Shown one piece after another: positions 8,047-19,100 of a stretch of 64,000 bases of DNA. The position numbers and the translations under genes were made by a program. Positions within the stretch are counted from its first letter, which is position 1, and each line of letters starts with the position of its first letter. The notes under the pieces are model-generated. The model had not been told where the DNA came from, did not search any database, and saw nothing but the letters and a program-made list of their open reading frames with translations. Source of the DNA: Magnetaquicoccus sp039908525 (lineage in GTDB: Bacteria > Pseudomonadota > Magnetococcia > Magnetococcales > Magnetaquicoccaceae); NCBI GenBank assembly GCA_039908525.1, contig JAMOAY010000009.1, forward strand, positions 42,822 to 106,821, written 5' to 3'.

Positions 8047-9402
8047 ATGATGGCGACCGGGCGTGTGATGGGGAGTTCCCAGGATCTGGGAGATCTGTTG
8101 GCTTTGGACCGTCGCCATGTCTGGCATCCGTTCACCCAGGAGCAGACGGCGCCTCCGGTGACCCCGATTGCTGCAGCCCGGGGCGCCCTGCTGTTCGGCC
8201 AGGACGGTACCGAGTATCTGGACTTGATCTCTTCCTGGTGGGTCAACACCCATGGTCATGCCCACCCCGTCATCGCCGACGCCATCGCCCGCCAGGCCCA
8301 CACCCTGGAACAGGTGGTATTCGCCGGGTTCACCCATGCGCCGGCTGTTCAGTTGGCCACAGCCCTGGCAGAAAAGCTGCCCCCTGGATTGGAGCGGCTC
8401 TTTTTTTCCGACAACGGCTCCACGGCGGTGGAAGTGGCCCTGAAAATGGCCCGCCAGTACTGGTTCAACCAGGGCAATCCTCGGGAGCGCTTCCTGGTTT
8501 GCCAGGGGGGGTATCACGGCGATACCGTGGGTGCCATGTCGGCGGGCTGTTCCAGTGGTTTTTTCGAACCATTCCGTTCCCTGCTGTTTCCGGTGGATCT
8601 GCTGCCCTTTCCCGCCACCTGGGAGGGGGATACGGGGATTGAAGCCCGCGAGATGGCTGCATTGCGCTCCCTGGATGTTTACCTGGCCCAGCAGGGCCAT
8701 GCCTGTGCGGCCATGCTGATGGAGCCACTGGTGCAGGGGGCTGCGGGCATGCGCCTCTGTCGGCCCCACTTTGTGCAGCAACTGGCGGCTCGTTTGCGGC
8801 AGGCGGGCGTCCTGCTCATTTTTGACGAAGTGATGACCGGTTTTGGCCGTACCGGCACACTGTTCGCTTGTGAGAAGGCCGGGGTTACCCCCGACCTGAT
8901 CTGCCTGTCCAAGGGGTTGACCGGCGGGTTCCTGCCCATGTCGGTGACTGCTTGCCGGGAGGGGATCTACAGTGCCTTTCTGGGCGAAAGCTTCGATCGT
9001 GCCTTTGCCCACGGCCACTCGTTTACGGCCAACCCCCTGGGGTGTGCGGCCGGGTTGGCCTCTCTGGCCCTGTTTGACGAAGAGAACACCCTGCAACGCA
9101 TTGCCGCCATGGAGACCATCCACCGGCAGCGCCTCTCAGCCCTGGCTGGCCACGAGCGGGTTGAGAAGCCCCGTTGGATGGGCAGCATCGCGGCGCTGGA
9201 CATCCGGGCGGCGGATGCCGGCTATGCCTCCAGAATCGGGTTGTTTTTGCGGAATTTTTTCCTGGAGCGAGGCATGCTGTTGCGTCCCCTGGGCAACACA
9301 CTCTACCTTTTACCCCCATACTGCATCACGGCAGAGCAACTGCACCGGGCGTGGGACACGGTGGAGCTTGCCTTGCAGCACCTGCCCCCGGCGGAGCTCT
9401 GA
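8047..9402 (+). CDS. bioA: Adenosylmethionine-8-amino-7-oxononanoate aminotransferase
   Basis: BioA makes 7,8-diaminopelargonate in biotin synthesis, using S-adenosylmethionine as amino donor and PLP as cofactor. The 451-residue protein begins with the BioA-typical RRHVWHPFTQEQTAPP and has DLISSWWVNTHGHAHP, LIFDEVMTGFGRTGTLFA and the PLP lysine Lys289 in LICLSKGLTGGFLP. The start at 8047 has GGGAG about 5 bases upstream. An in-frame GTG at 8029 overlaps the hemerythrin gene and is less likely. No other bio genes are visible nearby, so biotin synthesis is dispersed. The biotin-carrier gene accB is elsewhere in the window. Confidence 0.96.
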   Translation: MMATGRVMGSSQDLGDLLALDRRHVWHPFTQEQTAPPVTPIAAARGALLFGQDGTEYLDLISSWWVNTHGHAHPVIADAIARQAHTLEQVVFAGFTHAPAVQLATALAEKLPPGLERLFFSDNGSTAVEVALKMARQYWFNQGNPRERFLVCQGGYHGDTVGAMSAGCSSGFFEPFRSLLFPVDLLPFPATWEGDTGIEAREMAALRSLDVYLAQQGHACAAMLMEPLVQGAAGMRLCRPHFVQQLAARLRQAGVLLIFDEVMTGFGRTGTLFACEKAGVTPDLICLSKGLTGGFLPMSVTACREGIYSAFLGESFDRAFAHGHSFTANPLGCAAGLASLALFDEENTLQRIAAMETIHRQRLSALAGHERVEKPRWMGSIAALDIRAADAGYASRIGLFLRNFFLERGMLLRPLGNTLYLLPPYCITAEQLHRAWDTVELALQHLPPAEL

Positions 9403-9418
9403 CCGCCGGGGTGGAGAT

Positions 9419-10066
9419 TCACCACGCGCGCGGGACGAAGGCCGCATCGTTGGTCATGCACAGCGTCTCGCCGGCCTGTTCAATGACGAACAGCCCTTTG
9501 CCCATGGCGAACCGGCTCACATTCTCCTCGATCACCATGCCGGCCACCGCCCCGATCGCCCGCTTGTCGGCATATTCCGCAAAAAATGCCTTGAACTCTG
9601 ACATGCGCGTCAGGTGATCCCGCACATCCTCCACCGTCAACTTGCTTTTGACCTCCACCAGCACCACGGCATCGGTGTTGACCACCAACAGATCGATCTC
9701 CATGCGACGACCACCCGGCAGATCAGCCTCCACCCGTCGGCTGACCTTGTGCACCGGAATGCCCCTTTGGGCGAAGAGAGTTTTGCAAGCCGGGGCGACC
9801 AGACCCTCGACAAACTCTCCAAGGCGCCCGCCCAGCCTGTCCAGTTTACGGTCAGTCTCTCTCATCTTACGGTCAGTCTCTCTCATCTGCGCCGCAGTCG
9901 CCTTGATTTGGCGATCGGTCTCTCCGCTCATTTCCCAGAATTTTCGATCGGTCTCCTGGAATTTTCGATCGGTCTCCTGGAATTTTCGATCGGTCTCCTG
10001 GAATTTTCGATCGGTCTCCTGGAACATCCTCCAGACATCATCAAAGGTTATAACCGTTTGCGTCAT
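9419..10066 (-). CDS. DUF3782-type protein: variable coiled coil plus PD-(D/E)XK-like nuclease fold
   Basis: A 215-residue protein. Residues about 10-75 consist of heptads built on QETDRKF/RETDRK, a coiled coil encoded partly by 21-bp repeats. The C-terminal part has GGRRMEIDLLVVNTD followed by VVLVEVKSK, the Asp...Glu-x-Lys core of restriction-nuclease-like folds as in the DUF3782 family. ATG 10066 has a strong AGGAGG site. It starts 36 bases after the stop of the giant repeat gene and probably shares its transcript. Whether it cleaves DNA is unknown; many relatives are found in large families in cyanobacteria and magnetotactic bacteria without known roles. The 3' end converges on bioA with a 16-base gap. 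Confidence 0.85.
   Translation of the reverse strand: MTQTVITFDDVWRMFQETDRKFQETDRKFQETDRKFQETDRKFWEMSGETDRQIKATAAQMRETDRKMRETDRKLDRLGGRLGEFVEGLVAPACKTLFAQRGIPVHKVSRRVEADLPGGRRMEIDLLVVNTDAVVLVEVKSKLTVEDVRDHLTRMSEFKAFFAEYADKRAIGAVAGMVIEENVSRFAMGKGLFVIEQAGETLCMTNDAAFVPRAW
9939..10022 (-). repeat. Four tandem 21-bp repeats encoding QETDRKF heptads
   Basis: Four identical head-to-tail 21-bp copies (9939-9959, 9960-9980, 9981-10001, 10002-10022) lie in the 5' part of the DUF3782 gene. Because 21 is a multiple of 3, gain or loss of a copy would lengthen or shorten the coiled coil by exactly one heptad without a frameshift. Confidence 0.95.
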
Positions 10067-10102
10067 GGCGATACCTCCTGGCGCTCCGCTCTTTTGCGGA
10101 AC

Positions 10103-13100
10103 CTACGTGGTCAAGGTGCCCCCTGCCGACTTGTATGCCGTCTTCTGATCTTTGGTCATCGCCGTCACCTGATCCTGGGTAAAGGAGCCGATACTTGACT
10201 TGAGAATATCGAAATCACCGGCCTCAAACCCCTTGACCTGGGCCACGGTCAGGTTGGAGATATTGTTGCTCAAGGCGGCCACCTGGGAATCATCCAGCGC
10301 CTTGATCTGTGCCGCCGTCAAACCGATCACCTGTCCGGAGGTGAGGGCATTGATCTGCTGCGTGGTCAGGGCGCCCTCCTGTACCGTCGTCAGTCCCTTG
10401 ATCTGGGCGGAGGTCAGCCCGCCAAACTGCGACGCCGTCGAAAGACCGGCGATCTGGTCTGCGGTGAAGCCCTTCATCTGTGCGGCGGACAGGGCGGCCA
10501 GGGCAGCCGACCCCAGGCCACCCATCTGGTTCACCGTCAACGCCGCAATCTGGGCACTGGTCAGACCCCTGACCTGGGTCGTGCTGAAGGCAGCGATATC
10601 CGTAGATTCCAGACCGGGTACCTGGGCGACGTTCAACGCGCTGATTTGGGCCACGGTCAAACCGGAGGCCTGCCCGGTACTCAGGTTGATCAACTGGTCG
10701 GTGGTCAAGGCCTTGATCTGCCGGGTACTCAAACCGGCGATCTGGGTGGTGCCCATGCTGCTGAATTGTGCCGTGGTCAACACCCCGAGCTGCTCTGTGG
10801 TCAGGCCTTTGATTTGCGATGCCGTGAGCACGGAGAAGTCCGTGGAGCCCAGCCCCACCACTTGGTCTGTGGTCAGGGCAGCAAGTTGGGCGCTGGTCAA
10901 TCCCAGAACCTGGTCGGTAGAGAGTTGGGCAAGCTGGGCCGTCGACAGCCCTTTGACCTGCACAACGGTCAACGCCTTGAGCTGGGTGGTGGTCAGGGCA
11001 CTGACCTGAGTGGTGGTCATGGAGGAGATCTGGGTACTGTTCAGCCCTTTTGCCTGGATGCTGGTCAAGGCGTTGATGTCGGCCGTGCTCAGGCTGCCCA
11101 GCTGCGCAACCGACAAGGCATTCAGCTGCGCGGTGAGCAGGGCGCTCACCTGGGTAGTGGTCAAGGCAGCGATCTGCGTCGTCGAAAAACCCTCCACTTG
11201 ACCCGTGGTGAGCGTTTTGAGTTGCAGGCCGGTCAAGGCATTGATTTGCGTGGCTGTCATGGCACTGATCTGTGTGCTCGACAGACTCCGGACCTGAACG
11301 GCCAACAGCACCGCCACATCGGTTGATTCCAACCCCATCACCTGCGTCGTGGTCAAGGCCGCCACCTGCAACGCGGTGAGGGCTTTGATCTGCACGGTGG
11401 TGAGGGCGGCGACATCCGTGGTCTCCATACCGACAATCTGGTCAACGGACAGCGATTTGAGTTGCAGCGTACCGAGAGCGGCTACCTGCGAGGTGGTCAA
11501 AGCCGCAATTTGTGTTGTGGTGAATCCCAGCATCTGTTTGACGGTCAGCGAACTGACCCGGGTGGAGGCAAGGCTGCTCACCTGTGTCGTGGTGAAGCCC
11601 ATGATCTGATCCGAGGTAAAACCTTTCATCTGTGTCGCCGAGAGCGCACTGATGAATGTGGAGCCCAACCCGCCCACCTGCGTGGTGGTCATGGAGGCAA
11701 TCAACGCAGTGGTGAGGCCTGCCGTTTGTGCGGAGGAGAGGATCTCTATCTGCGTGGTGGTGAAACCAGGGAGTTGCGCGGTGGTCATGGCCTTGATCAA
11801 CTCGCTGCCCAGACCGCTCACTTGTGTGGTGGTCAACACGCCCAGCTGGGTGCTGTCGAAACCCTTGATCTGTGCCGTCGACAGGCTCTTGATGTTGGTG
11901 GACTCCAGACCGCTTACCTGGGTAGTGGTCAGCGCTGCGATCTGCAGGGTGGACAACCCCTTTACCTGGAGAGAGGTCAACGCCGCCATCTGTGTCTTGT
12001 TCAGTCCCAGGACCTGCTCGGTGGACAGCGCCTTGATGTGTGAACTGGCCAGACTGCTCACCTGTGTCGTGGTGAGAGAGGAGATCTGGGTGCTGTCCAT
12101 GCCCTTGATCAGCGAGGAGCCCAGAGCGGACAATACCGTGGATTGCAGGCCGCCAAGCTGTGTGGTGGTCAGAGCCGCCAATTGGGCACTGGTCAACCCC
12201 TTGGCCTGCAGGGTGGTCAGCACGCTGATATCCGTGGAGACCAGTCCCACCATCTGCGTGGTGCTCAAGGATCGGATCTGTGTGCTGCTCATGCCCGACA
12301 CCTGGGTGCTGTTCAAGATCGCAATCTGGGTGGTGGTCAGGCCCGCGATCTGTGCTGTTGTCAGCACTTTGATATCGGTAACCTCGATGCTGCTCACCTG
12401 GGTCGTGGTCAAGGAGTTGACCTGATCACTGGTCAGCCCCTTGATCTGCAGGGTGGAGAGGGATGCGAGATTGGTGGTGTTCAAGCCACCGACCTGGGTC
12501 GTTACCAGGACAACGATCTGCGTGCTGGTCAACCCACCCACCTGGGTCGTGTTGAGTGAAGTGATCTGGGTGGTGGTCAGGCCGATGATCTGTTCGGTCG
12601 CCAGCGCCTTCATCTGCACGCTGGTCAAACCGCTGATCTGCGTGGTGGTCATCGCAGCCAGTTGGGTGGTGACCAGGCCCTTGATCTGGGTCGATTTCAG
12701 CGCACCAATCTGGGTTGTGCCCAGGCCGGCCATCTGGGTCGTGCTCAGAACCGTCATCTGTGCACTGGTCAGACCCAATATCTGCAGCGTGCTGAGCACA
12801 TTGATATCGGTGGACTCCAGGCCGGTTGCCTGACTGGTGCTGAAAGCCTGGATCTGGGCACTGCTCAAACCACCGATCTGCAGGGTACTCAGGGCCGCAA
12901 TCTGCGTGGTCGTCAAACCCGTGACCTGGGTGGTAAAGAGCGAACCGATCAGAGTGCTGTTCAGGGCACTCATCTGGGTGGTGGTCAGTACCGCCAAGTG
13001 CAAGCTGGTCAACCCCCTCACCTGCTGGGAGCTCAGGCTGCTGATCTCGGTGGTGACCAGTCCGCTCACCTGGGTGGTGGTCAGGGAGGCGATCTGTGTT

Positions 13101-16100
13101 GTAATCAGACCACCCACCTGTGTGGTGGTCAGAGCGGCCATCTGGGTGGTGGTCAGTCCTCCCAACTGCGAGGTGGTCAACACCTTGACCTGGGTGCTGG
13201 TAACACCGCTCACCTGGGTCGTCGTCAGAGATCCCACCTGGGTTGAGGTGAACCCCTTCACCTGCACCGTGCTCAGCACATTGAGGCTGGTGGATATCAG
13301 TCCCCCCACCTGCGTGGTGGTCAACGCGATGATCTGGGTGGTGGTCAGTCCCTGCACCTGGGTGGTGTTCAGGTTGGCCATCTGGGTGGTGGTAAACCCG
13401 GACATCTGGTCCGTCGTCAGGATGCTGATCTGCGCACTGGTCAGACTGGCCATGTGGGTGGAGGTCAGCGAGGAGACCAGCGTGGAGGCCAGGGAAGAGA
13501 CCTGGGTGGTGCTCAGGGCAGCGATCTGCGTCGTCGAGAGGGCGGGCAGCTGCGTGGTGGTCAAACCCTGAATCTGCGCCGTGCTCAGACCGCGGAGTTG
13601 GGTGCTGCCCAGATTGCTGACCTGGGTGGTGGTCAGGGCGTTGACCTGCGTGCTGGTCAGACCCTTGACCTGGGCCGTTGTCAAGGCGCCGATCAGGGTG
13701 CTGTTGAGGCCCGCCATCTGCGACGTGGTCAGGGAGAAGATCTGGGTGCTGAGCAGCCCGGTCACCTGCGTGGAGGAGAAAGCGACAATCTGTGTCGATG
13801 CCAAGCCACCCAGCACCGTGGTCGTCAATCCCATCACCTGGGCCGAGGAGAGCCCTCCCAGCTGGGTGTTGGCCAGGGCGCCGATCTGCGTCGACAGGAG
13901 CCCGCCCAGTTGGGTGGTGGTCAGTGCCGACAGCTGGCCGGAGACCAAACCATCCAGTTGTGTGTTGGCCAGATTGGCCAACTGCGCCGATGTCAGCCCG
14001 CTCAACTGGGTGTTGGCCAAGCCAACCAGACTGCCGGAGGTCAGGGTATCCAGTTGGGTATCGGCCAGGGTCTTGAGTTGTGCTGCCGCCAAGCCATCCA
14101 GTTGGGTGTTGGCCAGGCTGCCAAACTGCGCCGAGGTCAGTCCGTCCAATTGGCTGCCGGCCAGGGTGACCAGATTGACCGAGGTCAAGCCATCCAGTTG
14201 GGTATTGGCCAGGCTGCCGAGCTGCGCCGAAGTCAGCCCGTCCAATTGGCTGCCGGCCAGTGAGACCAGATGGGTTGATGACAAACCATCCAACTGGGTG
14301 CTGGCCAGGGAACCTATTTGGGCGGAGGTCAGTCCATCCAGTTGGGTGGCGAACAAGGTCACCAGTTGGCCGGATATCAATCCATCCAACTGGGTGGTGG
14401 CCAAGGTTTTCAATTGGATGGAGGACAGACCATCCAGCTGGGTGCCGGCCAGGGTGCCCAGTTGCCCCGACATCAAACCGTCCAGCTGGGTGCCGGACAG
14501 GGTGATCAGGTTGATCGAGGTCAGGCTGTCCAGCTGTGTGCCCGCCAGGGTGCCCAGTACGGTCGAGGTCAGACCATCCAGCTGGGTGGAGGCCAGGGTG
14601 GCCAGATTGACCGATGTCAGGCTGTCCAGCTGTGTGCCCGTCAGGGATTTCAGGTGGATCGAGGTCAAACCATCCAACTGGGTGGCCGCCAGGGTAGCCA
14701 GAATGGTCGAGGTCAGACCATCCAATTGGGTCCCCGACAGGGTGGCCAGGGCAGCCGATGTCAGGCCGTCCAACTGGGTGGAGGACAAACTGGCCAGATT
14801 GACCGAATCCAGGCCATCCAGCTGTGTACCCACCAGAGAGATCATCTGAATCGATGTCAAACCATCCAATTGGGTGCTCGCCAGATTGGCCAGATTTCTG
14901 GAAACCAAACCATCCAGCTGGGTACCGGCCAGGGTGTTCAACTGGCCGGAAAAGAGACCATCCAATTGAGTGGCGGACAGGGAGGCCAGATAGGTCGATC
15001 CCAGCGCATCCAACTGGGTGCCTGCCAGAGTGACCAACGTGGTGGACAGCATGCCATCCAGCTGGGTGCCCGCCAGGGATCCCAACTGGGCGGAGGTCAG
15101 AGCATCCAGCTGTGTACCCACCAGGGTGCCCAGCTGCACGGAGGTCAGCCCATCCAGCTGGGTGGTGGCCAGGGTGAGCAGCTGGATGGAGGAGAGACCG
15201 TCCAACTGGGTGCCGGCCAAGGTTTTGAACGGAACGGAGGTCAAACCATCCAGCTGTGTGCCTGCCAGACTGAGCAATTGCACCGACGAGAGACCATCCA
15301 ACTGGGTGCCGGCGAGCGAGGAGAGGGTGGTGGAGGTCAAACCATCCAGCTGCGTGCTGGCCAGGGAGATCAAGGTAATGGATATCAATCCATCCAGCTG
15401 GGTGCTCGCCAGGGCAACCAGGGCGCTCGAGACCAGGCTATCCAACTGGGTGGCGGCCAGGGTGACGAGTTGGAGCGAACCCAAACCATCCAGTTGGGTG
15501 TTGGCCAGGGTGGCCAGGGTTCCGGACAGCAGACTGTCCAACTGGGTTCCCGCCAGAGTGATCAGAGTGGACGAGGTCAAGACATCCAACTGGGTGCTGG
15601 CCATGGCAGAGAGAGCTGTCGACAGCAGGCTGTCCATCTGCGTGCCAACCAGGGTGGCGAGTTGCAACGAACCGAGCCCGTCCAGTTGTGTGCTGGCCAG
15701 GGAGGCCAATGCTGTGGAACCCAGGCCATCCAACTGAGTGCCTGCCAGGGTGGAAAGGGCCATGGAGGCCAACCCGTCCAGTTGGGTGGTGGCCAGGGCG
15801 ATCAGGGCAGTAGAAGTCAACGCATCCAGCTGGGTGCCCGCCAGGGTGTAAAGGGTGGCCGAGGCCAGCCCGTCCATCTGGGTGTTGGCCAGGGCAGAGA
15901 GTGCGGTGGACGCCAGACTGTCCAGCTGGGTACCCGCCAGGGTGGAGAAAAGCGTGGATGTCAGCCCATCCAGCTGGGTATTTGCCAAAGCAGCCAGAGT
16001 GGTCGAGAGCAGGCTGTCCAGCTGCGTACCCGTCAGGGAATAGAGACCGGCCGATGTCAAACCATCCATCTGGGTGCTGGCCAGAGCGGCCAGAGTGGCG

Positions 16101-19100
16101 GAGAGCAGGCTATCCAGTTGGGTGCCCGCCAACGTTGAGAGAGCAACCGACCCCAGGCCATCCAGTTGGGTGTTGGCCAGGGAGGAGAGAGTCGTGGAGA
16201 CGATTCCATCCAATTGGGTTCCTGCCAGTGCGGCAAGCGCCACCGACCCCATGATATCCAATTGGGTGTTGGCCAGAGCGGCCAAACCGGTGGAGACCAG
16301 ATTGTCCAGTTGGGTTCCTGCCAACGATGCCAGAGCGGTTGAGCCAAGGCCATCCAGCTGGGTACCGGCCAGTGCAATCAGGGCTGTGGATGTCAGACCG
16401 TCCAACTGGGTACCGGCCAGCGTGAACAGCTGCAGTGATCCCATGCCATCCAGCTGGGTGCTGGCCAGCACAGTCAGGGCAGAGGAGAGCAGGCTGTCCA
16501 GCTGAGTCCCGGCCAGGGTGGCAAGCTGCAGTGATCCCATGCCATCCAGCTGGGTGTTGGCCAGCGTCGCCAACGTTGTGGAGACCATGCTGTCCAACTG
16601 GGTTCCGGCCAGCGTGGAGAGAACAGCCGAAACGAAACCGTCCAATTGTGTGCTGGCCAGGGAAGAGAGAGCGGTCGAAACCAACCCATCCAACTGGGTA
16701 CCGGCCAGGGTGGCCAAGGTGGCCGAGAGCAGGCTGTCCAACTGGGTGTTCGCCAGTGTGGAGAGCGAGGTTGACAACATGCCATCCAGTTGGGTTCCGG
16801 CCAGGGTGGCCAGGGTGGCCGAGAGCAGGCTGTCCAGTTGCGTGCCCGCCAGGGTTGCCAGGGAGATGGAGCCCAGTCCGTCCAGTTGGGTGCTGGCCAG
16901 GGTGGCCAGGGTGGCCGAGAGCAGGATATCCAGCTGCGTACCCGCCAGGGTCGCCAGGGAGGTGGAGGTCAGTCCATCCAGTTGGGTGCTGGCCAGGGTG
17001 GCCAGGGTGGTCGAAAGCAGGCTGTCCAGCTGGGTGCCCGCCAACGTGGCGAGGGTTGTCGATGTCAAGCCATCCAGCTGGGTATTGGCCAAGGTGGCAA
17101 ACGTCGTAGAGATCAGGCCATCCAGTTGGGTACCCGCCAACGCGAAGAGGGCAGACGAAGCCAATCCGTCCAGTTGGGTAGTCGCCAGGGAGGCCAGGGT
17201 AGCCGAGAGCAGACTGTCCAACTGGGTCGTCGCCAACGTCAAAATGGCCGATGAGACCAACCCGTCCAGCTGGGTGGTGGCCAGAGCCGCCAGGGTAGCC
17301 GAGAGCAGACTGTCCAGTTGGGTGCCCGCCAGGGTGGCGATGGCCGTTGAAGTCAAGCCATCCATCTGGGTTCCGGCCAAGCTGGCCAGGGTGGCAGAGA
17401 GCAGGCTATCCAGCTGGGTTCCGGCCAACGTTGAAAGGACCGCCGATGTCATCCCATCCAACTGGGTGGTGGCCAGTGCTGCCAGGGTGGTGGAGAGCAG
17501 GCTGTCCAACTGGGTACCTGCCAGGGTGGCGATGCTCGTCGACACCAGACCATCCAATTGGGTGGTGGCCAGTGTTGCCAGGGTGGCGGAGAGCAGGCTG
17601 TCCAACTGGGTACCGGCCAGCGTCGAGAGTGCCGTCGAGGCCAGCCCGTCCAGTTGGGTGGTAGCCAGTGTTGCCAGGGTGGCGGAGAGCAGGCTGTCCA
17701 ACTGGGTGCCGGCCAGCGTCAAGAGTGCCGCCGATGTCAACCCGTCCAGTTGGGTGGTGGCCATTGCTGCCAGGGTCGCGGAGAGCAGGCTGTCCAGTTG
17801 GGTGCCGGCCAGCGTCGAGAGCGCCGCCGAGGTCAACCCGTCCAACTGGGTGGTGGCCAGCGCCGCCAGGGTGGCGGAGAGCAGGCTGTCCAACTGGGTA
17901 CCCGCCAGGGTGGCCAGCTGCAGGGAAGCCAATCCATCCAGTTGGGTGGTGGCCAAGGCGGCCAAGGCGCTGGAGAGCAGATTGTCCAGCTGTGTATCCG
18001 CCAGAGTGGTCAGTTGGAGAGAGCTCATGCCGTCCAACTGGGTGCTGGCCAGGGCAGACAGCTGGGCGGAGAGCAGGCCGTCCAACTGGGTGCCCGCCAG
18101 GGTGACCAGCACGCCGGAGAGCAGTGTGTCCAGCTGGGTGTTCGCCAGCGAAGAGAGAGCCGTCGAAGTCAACCCGTCCAACTGGGTGGTGGCCAGTGCC
18201 GCCAGAGTGGCGGAGAGCAGGCTGTCCAGTTGGGTGCTCGCCAGGGTGGAAAGCGACAGAGATGCCAAGCCATCCAGTTGGGTGGTCGCCAAAGAGGCCA
18301 GGGCTGCAGAGAGCAGGCTGTCCAGCTGGGTGCTCGCCAGTGTGAAAAGGGCTGTCGAGACCAAGCCATCCAACTGTGTGGTCGCCAAAGAGGCCAGGGC
18401 CGCAGAGAGCAGGCTGTCCAACTGGGTGGATGCCAGGGATGCCAGGGCCACCGAGGTCAGGCCATCCAGCTGTGTGGTCGCCAGGGTGGCCAAGGTCGTG
18501 GAGAGCAGGCTGTCCAACTGGGTGCCGGCCAGGGATGCCAGGGCCGCCGAGGTCAAGCCATCCAGCTGTGTGGTCGCCAGGGTGGCCAGGGTGGCGGAGA
18601 GCAGGCTGTCCAACTGGGTGGATGCCAGGGATGCCAGGGCCGTCGAGGTCAAGCCATCCAGCTGTGTGGTCGCCAGAGAGGCCAGGGTGGCGGAGAGCAG
18701 GCTGTCCAGCTGGGTACCCGCCAGCGTGAAGATCTGCATGGAGGCCAGACCATCCAACTGGGTGGTGGCCAGGGCTGCCAGAGCGCTGGAAAGCAGAGCG
18801 TCCAACTGGGTGCCGGCCAGCGTGGTCAACTGCGTCGAACTCATGCCATCCAACTGGGTGGTGGCCAGGGCGGTCAGCGCGCTGGAGAGTAGACCATCCA
18901 ATTGTGTCCCCGCCAAGGTAACCAATGTACTGGAGAGCAGGCTGTCCAGTTGGGTAGTGGCCAGGGTGGCGAGTTGCGCGGAGTAGAGCCCATCCAGTTG
19001 GGTGGTTGCCAGGCTGGCCAAGGTGGCGGAGAGCAGGCTGTCCAGTTGGGTGGTGGCCAGGGTGGCGAGTTGCGCGGAGTAGAGCCCATCCAGTTGGGTG

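Noticed and set aside
9939..10022. Short CRISPR-like array of 21-bp repeats
   Set aside because: The repeats are head-to-tail without spacers and lie in frame inside a coding gene.
14318..16138. 606-codon Gln/Gly-rich plus-strand frame
   Set aside because: Same cause: it is the complementary reading of the 48-bp repeat (ligand-free GQ repeats) and ends where repeat phase drifts.
16518..18986. 822-codon open frame on the plus strand opposite the giant repeat gene
   Set aside because: The 48-bp period keeps every frame open. The product is an artefact-like Ser/Pro/Val/Arg repeat, no ribosome site is seen, and the minus-strand frame covers the entire array from a proper start.
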